This document shows, piece after piece, positions 53,239 to 62,410 of a stretch of 64,000 nt of DNA. The notes beneath the pieces were generated by a model, which was not told where the DNA came from, made no database searches, and was given only the letters and a program-made list of their open reading frames with translations. Location: assembly GCA_016292135.1 (NCBI GenBank), contig JAEFAZ010000002.1:434001-498000 (forward strand). Reading direction: 5' to 3'. Source of the stretch: Saccharofermentans sp. GTDB lineage: Bacteria; Bacillota; Clostridia; Saccharofermentanales; Saccharofermentanaceae. Every line of letters starts with the position of its first letter. Within the stretch, counting starts at the first letter, position 1. The position numbers and the translations under genes were made by a program.

Positions 53239-53685
53239 TCAGAGAAGATCGTCAAACATGTGATCGTTCACTGGGTTGTTGTCATCTTCGGCGGCTTCGG
53301 ATACAGCGGCCTGTTCTTCGTCAACGAAAGGATAGAATACTGCAGTGGTTCCGCAGAACATGCATCTTCCCATCATGGGAGTCTGAGCCGATTCACGGAC
53401 CGTCTTGCCGCACTTGGGGCAGGGGATCGAATCGGAGTTTGAGAAGCCCTTGGCGATCTTGTCGTCCAGCATCAGCTTTATCTTTTCGTTGATGTGCTCT
53501 GTGGTAACGCCCTGTTCGTTCATGATCGAGACCATGGCTCTGATCATCATCTCAAGTTTGGTTATCTCTTTTTTCAGTTCATCGATGTTCTTGTTGGCAT
53601 CGTGCAGTTTTATGGCGTTGCGCGAGTTCTGAAGATCGGAATTCACCGAATTGGTTACGTTGTCATAATTTCTTGGTCCGTACAT
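53239..53685 (-). CDS. Small coiled-coil/zinc-ribbon protein of unknown function
   Basis: The 148-residue protein starts at ATG 53685 (GGGAGG nine bases upstream; TTG 53691 is too close). Residues 25-60 form a likely coiled coil (NIDELKKEITKLEMMIRAMV). A zinc ribbon has CPKCG and CMFCG about 20 residues apart. The acidic tail ends in FDDLL. Not recognised. Its resemblance to the zinc ribbons at 27735, 29214 and 53931 is limited to the CxxC spacing. Transcribed towards tadA, divergent from the 53931 gene. Confidence 0.7.
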   Translation of the reverse strand: MYGPRNYDNVTNSVNSDLQNSRNAIKLHDANKNIDELKKEITKLEMMIRAMVSIMNEQGVTTEHINEKIKLMLDDKIAKGFSNSDSIPCPKCGKTVRESAQTPMMGRCMFCGTTAVFYPFVDEEQAAVSEAAEDDNNPVNDHMFDDLL

Positions 53686-53715
53686 ATTCAAAATCCTCCC
53701 TTAGGTACTGTAGCC

Positions 53716-53724
53716 ATTATATCA
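53716..53724 (-). promoter_or_regulatory. Extended -10 promoter for zinc-ribbon/tadA unit
   Basis: On the minus strand the sequence reads TGATATAAT, matching TGnTATAAT, 31 bases upstream of the ATG at 53685. Confidence 0.52.
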
Positions 53725-53802
53725 TCAGAGAACTGATTTTAAAAATCCGCAGAAGAGGGGCTGCTGCAGTCTGCATTTTCTTAATTATTTATAAGGCTTT
53801 GC

Positions 53803-53831
53803 TTGACAATAGGCACTGACTGTTGTATCTT
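53803..53831 (+). promoter_or_regulatory. Promoter of zinc-ribbon membrane protein and rpoD unit
   Basis: TTGACA (53803-53808) and TATCTT (53826-53831) are 17 bases apart. The leader of about 95 bases contains a CCCTC...GAGGG pairing (about 53862-53883). Confidence 0.6.
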
Positions 53832-53930
53832 ATACGTTGCGCTGTTATAAGCGGAACTATGCCCTCCGTCGGACTGATGAGGGTAAAAGCTTGATCTCAG
53901 TGCAGAAGAATAAGTACAAGGATGACGTTT

Positions 53931-54701
53931 ATGGCTACTACTCAAGGAATGTGTAAGAACTGTGGTTCTCTCATAGTTTTCGATAACAGGGACGATAAGT
54001 GTGAATGTGTTTTCTGTCACATGGTATTCCCTTCGGCTGAGGCCGTTGAGATATTGGAGAATCCCCAAAACTATACTTTCCCCAACGAGAAGATCGAGGA
54101 ATCGGCTGAGACCAGGCATTATTATGCGACACCTGTATATCCGGACATGGTCGAGAAAGCCGTTGCCAGAGACAAGACAACCAAGACAGGCGACAGCGAA
54201 AGCAAGGACAAGCCCAATGAGTTCGAGGTTCAGGCAAAGGATGTAAAAGCTCCCAAGAAACTCGTTATCGGTCTTGTAGCAGGTATCGCTGCAGCAGTTG
54301 CCATCGTGGTTGCCATCGCGTTGCCCATGTATTTTTCGAGGAAGGGCATGCTGGACAAGATAACGGCTTCTATCGACACGGTCTTTGAAGGTTCCGTCAA
54401 GGTCGATACATCCGCCGACAGTGACGGATACAAGAAAGGCTACATCGTTTTCGGCCAGACATGTCAGAATGTCAAGATCGCAACGAAGGATGAGATCAGC
54501 AGCGATACTGCCAAAGATATCTTCAAGAAATACTGCGATCTTCGTAACAAGTCAGGCAATTTCTCGTCTGACGCGGATTCTAAGGTAACGCTTGAGATCT
54601 ATACTCCCAAGGGAATCTATAAGGTTACCTCGAACGGAGCGGAGTTTAAGGAAGACGAAGTCATTGAGACGACACAGCCGTCCGAGACAAGCGCGACTTA
54701 A
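53931..54701 (+). CDS. Zinc-ribbon single-pass membrane protein of unknown function
   Basis: The 256-residue protein starts at ATG 53931, after AAGGATGA; ATG 53922 lies within that site. An N-terminal zinc ribbon has CKNCG and CVFCH, a charged linker follows (50-105), then one membrane segment (about 109-132, LVIGLVAGIAAAVAIVVAIAL), and an extracytoplasmic domain of about 110 residues with a Thr/Ser-rich end. Zinc ribbon inside, folded domain outside. No known family recognised. It precedes rpoD by 22 bases and very likely shares its transcript. Confidence 0.72.
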   Translation: MATTQGMCKNCGSLIVFDNRDDKCECVFCHMVFPSAEAVEILENPQNYTFPNEKIEESAETRHYYATPVYPDMVEKAVARDKTTKTGDSESKDKPNEFEVQAKDVKAPKKLVIGLVAGIAAAVAIVVAIALPMYFSRKGMLDKITASIDTVFEGSVKVDTSADSDGYKKGYIVFGQTCQNVKIATKDEISSDTAKDIFKKYCDLRNKSGNFSSDADSKVTLEIYTPKGIYKVTSNGAEFKEDEVIETTQPSETSAT

Positions 54702-54723
54702 GAAGAAGGGGGCTTAAATTTTT

Positions 54724-55764
54724 ATGAGCGATTATCAGAAGGCACTTGAGGCTCTGAAGAAGTTTGCATCCAAGAACGATAACAGCATCAGCGATAACGA
54801 CGTTGATAATATAGCATTCGAATATAAGATCGAAGCAGACGATATGGTCAAGCTCACGGCTGAGCTTGAGGAAGCCGGGATCAAGGTTGGAGAGATCAAT
54901 CTTGATGCGGATATCGACGGTGCATCCATCGACGACCTGTCCGTTGACGACTCGGTCAAGATGTACCTGAAGGAAATAGGTAAGATAGACCTCCTCAAAC
55001 CTGAAGAGGAAAGAGAGATAGCCAAGAGGATGGCTGAGGGCGATCAGGATGCCAAGGACAAGCTCATCGAGTCCAACCTGAGACTTGTAGTATCCATCGC
55101 AAAGAAATACATGAACAGAGGTCTTGCCCTGCTCGACCTCATCCAGGAAGGTAATATCGGCCTTATCAAGGCAGTCGACAAGTTCGACTACCAGAAGGGC
55201 TTTAAGTTCTCCACATACGCTACATGGTGGATCCGTCAGGCAATCACCAGAGCCATCGCCGATCAGGCAAGGACGATCAGGATCCCCGTTCATATGGTCG
55301 AGACGATCAACAAGCTGACACGTGTTCAGCGCCAGCTCGTTCAGGATCTGAACCGTGAGCCTACTGACGACGAACTCGCTGAAGCAATGGGAATGGATGT
55401 TCAGAAGATCAGGGATATCAAGAAGATCTCCCAGGATCCCATCTCCATAGACAAGCCTGTCGGTGAAGAAGAAGACAGCCATCTCGTTGACTTCATATCC
55501 AACGATGAACTTGCTCCTGATGAGGAAGTTGCAAGGACCTTGCTCAAGGAAGACCTCATCAAGGCATTGGGCAATCTTTCTGACAGGGAAAGACGCGTTA
55601 TCGAATTAAGGTTCGGTCTTAAGGACGGTGTTCCCATGACCCTTGAGCAGGTAGGACAGCATCTGGGCGTTACAAGAGAGCGTATCAGACAGATCGAGGC
55701 TAAGGCGATCAGGAAACTGTCCAGGGCTTCAAGTTCCAAGAAGCTGGAAGGTTATACCGACTAA
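54724..55764 (+). CDS. rpoD: Primary RNA polymerase sigma factor (sigma-70/SigA)
   Basis: The 346-residue sigma factor has a short region 1.1, region 1.2 ([14 protein letters not shown]), region 2 with [12 protein letters not shown] and [17 protein letters not shown], region 3, and region 4 with [22 protein letters not shown]. All -10 and -35 recognition residues are of housekeeping type, in line with the TTGACA/TATAAT promoters seen in the window. In many Firmicutes it follows dnaG; here it follows a zinc-ribbon membrane gene, and rnfC comes 33 bases after its stop. It is somewhat shorter than B. subtilis SigA. Confidence 0.94.
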   Translation: MSDYQKALEALKKFASKNDNSISDNDVDNIAFEYKIEADDMVKLTAELEEAGIKVGEINLDADIDGASIDDLSVDDSVKMYLKEIGKIDLLKPEEEREIAKRMAEGDQDAKDKLIESNLRLVVSIAKKYMNRGLALLDLIQEGNIGLIKAVDKFDYQKGFKFSTYATWWIRQAITRAIADQARTIRIPVHMVETINKLTRVQRQLVQDLNREPTDDELAEAMGMDVQKIRDIKKISQDPISIDKPVGEEEDSHLVDFISNDELAPDEEVARTLLKEDLIKALGNLSDRERRVIELRFGLKDGVPMTLEQVGQHLGVTRERIRQIEAKAIRKLSRASSSKKLEGYTD

Positions 55765-55797
55765 CAGGACTTTTAGATCCGTTTAACCCCGCAAAAT

Positions 55798-57318
55798 ATG
55801 GAAAACGGCAAGATATACTCATTTTCAAAAGGCGTTATCTCGAATGGTGTTCTCGACTTTTCGCGCAGAACGCCTTTTGTTCGTGAAGTAATGCTCGAAA
55901 AGATCAATCCCGCCAGGATCATCCTTCCAATGAAGATGAACTACGGCGTGCCCTGCGAGCCGGTCGTTAAGAAAGGCGACAGCGTCAAGGTCGGCCAGTG
56001 CGTCGGCATGCCCAAGGCCCACACTTTCGCATCTCCCGTTCACTCCGGCATATCAGGCAGAGTAACTGATGTTAAGCCTGTAACTCTCCCCAACGGCATC
56101 TCGTGTATGGCTGTCTTCATCGAAAACGACATGAAGAGAACGACGGTCGAATCGATAAGGCCGCGAACGCATATGAACATGTCTGCCAAGGAGACTGTTG
56201 CGATAATCAGAGCCGCCGGCATCTGCGGCATGGGCGGTGAGGGGATCCCCTCTGCAGCTAAGATCTCCCGTGCAAAAAGACACGGCGTGACCGAACTCCT
56301 GGTCAACTGCCTTCAGAGCGAACCCTTTGCGACATGCGATCTTACGGTCGTAAACGAATATACAGATTATGTGGTAAGAGGAGCCTGCGCCACGGCAGTG
56401 ACCTGCGGCGCCAAGAATGTGAGATTTCTCATATCCCACAGGAGGAAGTCCGAGATAAAGATGCTGCAGTCTGCGGTCGAATCAGCCAAGGATGAGTTCG
56501 ACGGACTGGGCTTCGAGATCTGCCGTTTCCGCGACAGATATCCCCAGGGCTATTACAGGCTGGTCGCAAAGGCTCTTTACGGCAAAAACCTTGCTGAAGG
56601 TTCGATCCTTGAGGAAGAGTGCGGCGCCGTGATGTTCAACTGCTCCACGCTCTATGCCGTATGGCGGGCTTTGGCTGACAATATGCCCATGACCGAGAGG
56701 ATCGTGTCGGTCTGTACTGACAGTTATTGCAGGAACAATGTCCTTGTCCCCATTGGTACGCCCCTTTCCGAGATAATAAACAGCGGTATGGGAACCATTC
56801 CCTCGAACGACAGGATAATCTGGGGCAACTGCCTTACGGGCATAGAGACAACGGATCCCGAGAATACGCCTGTCATCAAGATTACTTCTGCCGTGACGGT
56901 CGCTCCCAGGACTTTTATACCTAAGACACCCTGTATCCACTGCGGTCTCTGTTCTGAGACCTGCCCGATGGGACTATCTCCCAACATAGTGTACGAGATG
57001 CTCGTTCAGGGCCTGTCCCAGAAGGCCGGCGAAGAGGGAGGAAGGGACTGCATCGCCTGCGGGACCTGTTCGTATATCTGTCCTGCCGGGATCGATCTCG
57101 CTTCCATGATCGCGCCTTTCGCATCTGCGGGACGCATCATAGAGGAGAACTCACTGCTCCACAACACGTCGTTTTCGAGCGGGAGCCACAAGGAAGGAGA
57201 AGAGGACATCATCGGCGAACTGTCTCTGCTCGAGGAGTTTGCCGAGGATGAAGACAATAAGAAAGCGGCAGACCCCAATGAGATCAATCTGCCCTTCAAG
57301 GGAGGTAAGAAGGTATGA
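55798..57318 (+). CDS. rnfC: RnfC-like electron transport subunit
   Basis: The 506-residue protein follows the RnfC plan: N-terminal barrel-sandwich hybrid (PVKKGDSVKVGQ-type), an NADH/FMN domain with GMGGEGIPSAAK (family GxGGAGFPT), SEPFATCD (family CEPY), a SLBB-like part, and two [4Fe-4S] motifs: C379xxC382xxC385xxxC389P and C418xxC421xxC424xxxC428P. In Rnf complexes this subunit takes electrons from or gives them to NAD. The NADH-domain motifs diverge from the consensus, so nucleotide use should not be assumed. rnfD overlaps its stop (ATGA). Confidence 0.88.
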   Translation: MENGKIYSFSKGVISNGVLDFSRRTPFVREVMLEKINPARIILPMKMNYGVPCEPVVKKGDSVKVGQCVGMPKAHTFASPVHSGISGRVTDVKPVTLPNGISCMAVFIENDMKRTTVESIRPRTHMNMSAKETVAIIRAAGICGMGGEGIPSAAKISRAKRHGVTELLVNCLQSEPFATCDLTVVNEYTDYVVRGACATAVTCGAKNVRFLISHRRKSEIKMLQSAVESAKDEFDGLGFEICRFRDRYPQGYYRLVAKALYGKNLAEGSILEEECGAVMFNCSTLYAVWRALADNMPMTERIVSVCTDSYCRNNVLVPIGTPLSEIINSGMGTIPSNDRIIWGNCLTGIETTDPENTPVIKITSAVTVAPRTFIPKTPCIHCGLCSETCPMGLSPNIVYEMLVQGLSQKAGEEGGRDCIACGTCSYICPAGIDLASMIAPFASAGRIIEENSLLHNTSFSSGSHKEGEEDIIGELSLLEEFAEDEDNKKAADPNEINLPFKGGKKV

Positions 57319-58274
57319 CGGCTCCCTTCATACATACGGAGAAGAACGCTCCTTATATCTATCTTACCCATCTGGCAGCTCTCATGCCCTGCGTTGTCTT
57401 TGCGGTATTCGCATACGGTATCCGTGCGATTATACTCCTTTCTTTATCAGTTACGGGCTTTATGCTCTCGGATATCGTGGCTGCCAAGCTCATAAGAAGG
57501 CATGTCAAAGGCGAATATTTTGACGTCAGCTCCATAGTCTCAGGTCTGACCTTCGGCTTGCTGTTGTCGCCCCAGACTCCTGTAACAGCAGTCATTGCAG
57601 GCATCCTCTTCGGATCTGTTATCGTAAAGCAGCTCTTCGGCGGAGCAGGTTCCAATATCCTCTTTCCCGCCACTACCGCGATCCTTTTCACAAACACGGT
57701 TTTTCCTTCGTCATTTGCAGGATTCAGCAAACCGCTCGACAACTGGCTGGCTTTTGTTTCCATCGTTTCCGGCAAGGTCACGTCCCCTGATTATTCCGAG
57801 CTTTCCTATCCTGAGATCATAAGCGGATTTGCGGGTTCTTTGCTTGGCGTATCCTGCTGTCTCATGGTCCTTATCGGATTTGTTTTCATGCTGATCAAGG
57901 GAACGATAAGGATCTATGCTCCCGCAGGATATATCGTCACCCTGCTTGCCGGTTTCCCGCTTACCCATTTGTCAACGATCTTTACTGCAGAAGGAATGCA
58001 TCTTTATGTGTTGTTCATTTTGTCCTCAGGTGTCCTTTTCGTCGCTGTCTACTGCCTCGGCGATTATACGACAGTTCCTTCAAGGCCGTTGTCTGCCATC
58101 ACGGCAGGCATCGTATGCGGAGTCCTGACGATTATCCTATACGGACGCGTATCTGATGTCACGATGCTCGTGTCGCCCGTGGTAGCCGTCAACTTCATGT
58201 CCTTTGTGCTTGATTATTTCTCGAAAAGTATTTCCCGCAGGGGAAAGAGGTCGAGGGAGGTGGATCTCCTATGA
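57315..58274 (+). CDS. rnfD: RnfD/NqrB-like membrane subunit with eroded flavin motif
   Basis: The 319-residue polytopic protein has about nine membrane segments and the RnfD landmarks KQLFGGAGSNILFPAT (family GGxGxNxFNPA) and GDYTTVPSRPL (family TDPxTxP). The loop that carries the covalent FMN in RnfD/NqrB, with S/T-x-A-T-P-L, reads KVTSPDYSELS here, so the flavinylated Thr is not evident. The gene overlaps both neighbours by 4 bases. The family call is good; electron-transfer competence is doubtful. Confidence 0.82.
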   Translation: MTAPFIHTEKNAPYIYLTHLAALMPCVVFAVFAYGIRAIILLSLSVTGFMLSDIVAAKLIRRHVKGEYFDVSSIVSGLTFGLLLSPQTPVTAVIAGILFGSVIVKQLFGGAGSNILFPATTAILFTNTVFPSSFAGFSKPLDNWLAFVSIVSGKVTSPDYSELSYPEIISGFAGSLLGVSCCLMVLIGFVFMLIKGTIRIYAPAGYIVTLLAGFPLTHLSTIFTAEGMHLYVLFILSSGVLFVAVYCLGDYTTVPSRPLSAITAGIVCGVLTIILYGRVSDVTMLVSPVVAVNFMSFVLDYFSKSISRRGKRSREVDLL

Positions 58275-59659
58275 TGACGAAAAACGGTATCAGGAGATTT
58301 GTTTTCGAGACGGCAGTCGTAATGCTCATCGCGGCTCTCGTCGTTATCGGCGGCTATTCCATCTCGCGCTACGAGGAGAACAAGAGAAACCAGACCTTGT
58401 ACATAAGGGATTTTGCCCCGGTCCTGAAGGCGTCTTCTTATGAACCGCTCAACACTAAGATCCTCAAGGACTATCCCGACATAAAAGCCTGTTATCTGGC
58501 TTACGATTCAGAACATAACATGTCCGGATATGTCATCGATATCGACAAGGTCACGGATGACAACAAGTCTGTTCATCTGCTCGTGGGCATAGATTACGAA
58601 GATTCAAGAGTAACAGGCATCCGGCATGTATACGATGGTGATAATCCCCTTATAACGGATGAGACTGCTTTCGAAAATGTCAGGGACTGCCTGGTCGGAA
58701 GCGTTATCCCTGTTGCGATAACCGATCAGGGAACTGTAATTGATGACGATGACGAGGAAAATATCCTGACAGGAGACCTGAGGGACGGCACATACTATGC
58801 CCAGTCCATGACGGCTGATAAAGACGGTTATATCGATTTTGTTGAGATCGAAGTTACAAAGGGCGTGATAACCCGTATCCAGTGGGATGCCTTCAACGTC
58901 GATCCGACAACAAAGCTGCGGAGCCTTTCGAGCCTTTCGGGAGCATATTCGGTCTCCGGCGATAACTGGGCGACCCAGTCCTATAAGGTCTGCCACAAGA
59001 TGCTCGAACTCCAGTCTCCCGAAAAACTTGCGATGAAGTCCGACGGAACCACTCAGCTGGTCGAAGGCGTTACCTGCAATATCAGAAAGTTCGTACAACT
59101 TGCAGACGAATGCATCGGCAATTCCAAAGCGGCTTTCAACAAGGACAGATATTTCGAAGCGCTCAAGAACATCGTATCCAGGGTGAAGGGCCAGTCGGCT
59201 GAAGAGGCAGGCATCATTAACGAGGATGGATATATCGTGATATCATTTGACGATCATCCGGAAGTCTATACGCTTTCGAAGACCGATGCCGAAGGAAACA
59301 AAAAAGCATATGCGGTCATAGGAGTAAGGCTTATCGATTCGGGATATGGGACAGCAGATCAGAACGGCAGTGACGACAAGGATACTGATCAGGATATCAA
59401 TGATGATATTTCCGGCGATAAGGATCAGAAGACGGATGAAGAGCCGGATCCTCAGGCAAAACCCGATCCCGGTGAGGACGGTTTGAACGGCGATAATTCC
59501 GCGACCGACCTGGTCGGAAGCGTTGATGATCTCCCGCTTGCAGAAATATCGACCTTTGTCGATGTTCCCGCAGGATACTATAAAGAAGTCAGGTCAACGA
59601 TCAGCAGTCTTAATACCTGCTATAAGTTCCTTAAGGATTATCTGAATTGGCTGGTATAA
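58271..59659 (+). CDS. RnfG-like/FMN-binding-domain-like membrane-anchored protein
   Basis: The 462-residue protein has one N-terminal membrane segment (about 14-32) and an extracytoplasmic part. Two patches resemble FMN_bind/RnfG: LVGIDYEDSRVTGIRHV (about 98) and DGTYYAQS...VEIEVTKGVITRIQW (about 170-205). The flavinylation site D-x-x-S/T-G-A-T appears as QLVEGVTC; Thr268 remains, but Asp, Ser/Thr and Ala are changed. An acidic Asp/Lys/Pro linker (360-420) has no parallel in RnfG. GGAGGTGG precedes the ATG, which overlaps the rnfD stop. The assignment rests on gene order and partial motifs. Confidence 0.65.
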   Translation: MMTKNGIRRFVFETAVVMLIAALVVIGGYSISRYEENKRNQTLYIRDFAPVLKASSYEPLNTKILKDYPDIKACYLAYDSEHNMSGYVIDIDKVTDDNKSVHLLVGIDYEDSRVTGIRHVYDGDNPLITDETAFENVRDCLVGSVIPVAITDQGTVIDDDDEENILTGDLRDGTYYAQSMTADKDGYIDFVEIEVTKGVITRIQWDAFNVDPTTKLRSLSSLSGAYSVSGDNWATQSYKVCHKMLELQSPEKLAMKSDGTTQLVEGVTCNIRKFVQLADECIGNSKAAFNKDRYFEALKNIVSRVKGQSAEEAGIINEDGYIVISFDDHPEVYTLSKTDAEGNKKAYAVIGVRLIDSGYGTADQNGSDDKDTDQDINDDISGDKDQKTDEEPDPQAKPDPGEDGLNGDNSATDLVGSVDDLPLAEISTFVDVPAGYYKEVRSTISSLNTCYKFLKDYLNWLV

Positions 59660-59660
59660 C

Positions 59661-60836
59661 ATGAAGATAAAAGAGAAGAAGAACAGTACACCGTTTGACA
59701 CAGCTATAAAGAGCGATGCAGCAGGATCCGCTCTTTTTGCCAAGCACGTCAGACCCGCCAGATTCATGACTACGAGGGCAGCTGTATTCATGGGTCTTAC
59801 GATATTGTCACTTTGTTTTTCCATAGCATGTGACAATAACTATGTAACGTCTGGCCTGATGCTCCTTGTCTGCTGTTTTTTCTATTCTCTGACATTCAGG
59901 TTCGTGAGGTTCTCGCAGCCCGTTCTAAACAGCCTCTTTTTCCTCCTTTGTCCGATGATCTGCTGGGGTGTTTATTTTGCTGATCTGAAGCTCATAGGAT
60001 TCATTCCCGAAAACATGAGGATCCTGTTCAGCATGTCACCGGTTTTCCCTCTGTGCTTCGTGCCCATGGCAACGGGTTTTGCTGTATTGTCAGTTCTTAT
60101 GCCCGATGGCAAGGAAGAAAAGGAAAGACCTTCTGTTTTAAAGGAAGTAATACAGCCGGCTTTCTTTGCGCTTGTTTCTTCATGTTTCGGATCGCTCATA
60201 GCAGGGCTTTTCGAGAGAAGGACCGTGTTTGCTGCAACGCTCCTGTCCGTGTTGTTCCTGATCGGACTTTCGGCATTGATGTCTCTTATCACCAGATCGC
60301 CCAGATTCTTCACATCAAAGAGACTTACCGAATACTGGGATATCCCTGTAGCAGACATGTCGGAACTCCGCAGATTCTTTTTCGCACGTCTTGAATACAT
60401 CATTGTCCTGTTCGTTACGGCTGCGGTCATGTATCTGATCTGCATGTTTTTTGGAAACGTTACGGCACCTTTCATGATGCCTGTTGCCATAGCTTCATCC
60501 GTCATACTCGCAACTGCGATGATCGCTGCCGGAAGACCTGCCGACATCGATTCGTTATTCGGTACAAAACTCTTCCTTTTCGAGATAATATCAGGTGCTG
60601 CATTTGTATGTGTCCCGTTTGCAAAATGTGCAGAGGCAGAACCTAAGGTCATGATAGCCGGACTCTTCCTTTTCTTTGCCTGTGCGGGAGATTTTCTTGT
60701 AAGCGGTCTGATCTCCGTTATAAGGAGAAGGCAGATCTTTGTCGAAAAGAATAAATATACCGACGGCCTTCCTTTCATGATGATCATGCTGTCTCTGCTC
60801 ATTATGGTTGCGGAAGCAATGTTCCCCGTTTTCTGA
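59661..60836 (+). CDS. Polytopic membrane protein in Rnf-like cluster, unknown
   Basis: The 391-residue protein has about ten hydrophobic segments and starts 1 base after the preceding stop with no clear ribosome site, suggesting coupling. It occupies the place of rnfE-rnfA, and its length equals two such proteins, but I cannot see their motifs (such as the LCPLLAV or half-site Cys residues that hold the intramembrane cluster). It may be a lineage-specific subunit or a very diverged fusion. Function unknown. Confidence 0.6.
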   Translation: MKIKEKKNSTPFDTAIKSDAAGSALFAKHVRPARFMTTRAAVFMGLTILSLCFSIACDNNYVTSGLMLLVCCFFYSLTFRFVRFSQPVLNSLFFLLCPMICWGVYFADLKLIGFIPENMRILFSMSPVFPLCFVPMATGFAVLSVLMPDGKEEKERPSVLKEVIQPAFFALVSSCFGSLIAGLFERRTVFAATLLSVLFLIGLSALMSLITRSPRFFTSKRLTEYWDIPVADMSELRRFFFARLEYIIVLFVTAAVMYLICMFFGNVTAPFMMPVAIASSVILATAMIAAGRPADIDSLFGTKLFLFEIISGAAFVCVPFAKCAEAEPKVMIAGLFLFFACAGDFLVSGLISVIRRRQIFVEKNKYTDGLPFMMIMLSLLIMVAEAMFPVF

Positions 60837-60912
60837 AAAAAGTTCTTTACAATGCACCGGATTATGTTAATAATCTATATGTTATCTTTTGATGGATATT
60901 CGGGGGAATATT

Positions 60913-61464
60913 GTGAAGTTCAAGATAAAAATGATCAACCGGGGGCTCATCCTGTTACTTATCCTTTTTATCGGCGCAGGCATCTATTGTGCTGTTGATG
61001 TTGCTGCTCAGATCTCGCGCGAGAAAGAAGTCAGGAGCAACGTTGAAACATTCTATAAGGGAATGGAGTCTCTTCTTGTCTGGCCGGACGGAATGCCGGA
61101 GGAAGATATGGAGACGGTCTTCACTAATGAAGAAAAATATTATCATTATCTGGATAAAGGATTTGAGAAGGTAAAGCCTTATCTTTATGACAATGATACT
61201 GTCAGTATAGAAGTAAAAGATGATGCGCTTGCCATTCTGAATAAATTTTTAGATGAAGGATGTAAGCCTTCTGATGTTTCCATCACTCCGAAGATCGAAG
61301 AGATCAAAGTGACAAGGAATTATGCAAGTGTTGAAACGAAGCTCAGTTTGAATATCAGGGGATCCGGTAATACGAATCTGGTCAAAAATTTTGAAGGCCA
61401 GATCAACTATGAGTGCGTGGAAGGCAAGTGGGTCATTGTATATCAATGCATGTATGAATCATGA
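60913..61464 (+). CDS. Small membrane-anchored protein linked to ABC exporter
   Basis: The 183-residue form starts at GTG 60913, five bases after GGGGGA; TTG 60889 and ATG 60892 lack a ribosome site. One membrane segment (about 9-30, LILLLILFIGAGIYC) is followed by an outside domain with alternating helices and strands. The ABC ATPase gene starts 10 bases after its stop, so it may be an accessory or sensing subunit. I do not recognise a family. Confidence 0.65.
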   Translation: MKFKIKMINRGLILLLILFIGAGIYCAVDVAAQISREKEVRSNVETFYKGMESLLVWPDGMPEEDMETVFTNEEKYYHYLDKGFEKVKPYLYDNDTVSIEVKDDALAILNKFLDEGCKPSDVSITPKIEEIKVTRNYASVETKLSLNIRGSGNTNLVKNFEGQINYECVEGKWVIVYQCMYES

Positions 61465-61474
61465 AGGCGATAAG

Positions 61475-62410
61475 ATGAAAGAAAACGTAACACCGGCATT
61501 GAGCATAAAGAATATCACCAAGATCTACGGCAAGAAGAGAGCCGCGGATGCTGTGTCTTTTGATATCTATCCCGGTGAGATATTCGGATTCCTCGGCCCC
61601 AACGGTGCAGGCAAGACGACTGTCATCAAGAGCATATTGGGTTTTATCTTCCCTGACGAGGGAGAAGTCATGATCAACGGATATGACGTTAAGAAGGATT
61701 ATGAGAAAGCCATGGCTTCGGTCGGAGGTATCGTTGAAAACCCCGAGATGTATCAGAATCTTTCCGCCCGTACTAATATCGAGATGTATGCAAGACTTCA
61801 TGACGGCGTTACCAAAGAGATGATAGATAATGTTATCAATGAGGTCGGCCTTTCGGCCAGGGCAAAAGAGCCGATAAGAAAATATTCCCTCGGAATGAAG
61901 CAGCGTATTGGTCTTGCCCAGGCGATGGTGCACAGGCCCAAACTCCTGATACTTGATGAGCCTACGAACGGGCTTGATCCTTCAGGTATACACCAGTTAA
62001 GGGATATCCTAAAGAAATATGCTCATGAAGAAGGCGCTGCCGTAATGGTGTCAAGTCATATCCTGACAGAGATGCAGCTCCTTTGCGACAGGGTGGGTAT
62101 AATCGACAACGGTAAGCTCATCACTGTCTGTTCGCTTGAGGAACTGAATAAACAGATGGATTCCACATCCGGTTACAGCATCAAAGTTTCCGATGCGGAA
62201 AAAGCTCAAAAGATCCTGTCAGATAACAAGATCCCCGTTAGTAAAGGTGAAGAGGGATACGTGGAAGCTGAAGTGGAAGAAGATGAGATTGCTTCTGCCG
62301 TAAGGATGCTGGTCACGGCAGGTGTCGATATCTTTGAGGTTCGTAAGATACAGTCGACTTTGGAAGATGTATTCCTTCAGGTGACGGGAGGAGGTATCGA
62401 CATTGCATAA
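61475..62410 (+). CDS. ABC transporter ATP-binding protein (BcrA-like)
   Basis: The 311-residue ATPase starts at ATG 61475, after GAAGG; the frame is open upstream but without a start signal. Walker A is GPNGAGKTT, signature YSLGMKQR, Walker B LLILDEPTNGLDP, with the switch His in VSSHIL. The C-terminal extension (about 230-311) is of the type seen in ABC-2 exporters for antibiotics, lantibiotics or envelope stress. It overlaps the permease gene by 8 bases. Confidence 0.93.
   Translation: MKENVTPALSIKNITKIYGKKRAADAVSFDIYPGEIFGFLGPNGAGKTTVIKSILGFIFPDEGEVMINGYDVKKDYEKAMASVGGIVENPEMYQNLSARTNIEMYARLHDGVTKEMIDNVINEVGLSARAKEPIRKYSLGMKQRIGLAQAMVHRPKLLILDEPTNGLDPSGIHQLRDILKKYAHEEGAAVMVSSHILTEMQLLCDRVGIIDNGKLITVCSLEELNKQMDSTSGYSIKVSDAEKAQKILSDNKIPVSKGEEGYVEAEVEEDEIASAVRMLVTAGVDIFEVRKIQSTLEDVFLQVTGGGIDIA

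Noticed and set aside
53865..53890. Hammerhead ribozyme-like CTGATGAG
   Set aside because: The conserved GAAA and the third stem are absent; only a CCCTC...GAGGG pairing is seen.
59661..60836. RnfE-RnfA fusion
   Set aside because: Length and place fit, but none of the conserved RnfA/E motifs can be seen; kept as an unknown polytopic protein.
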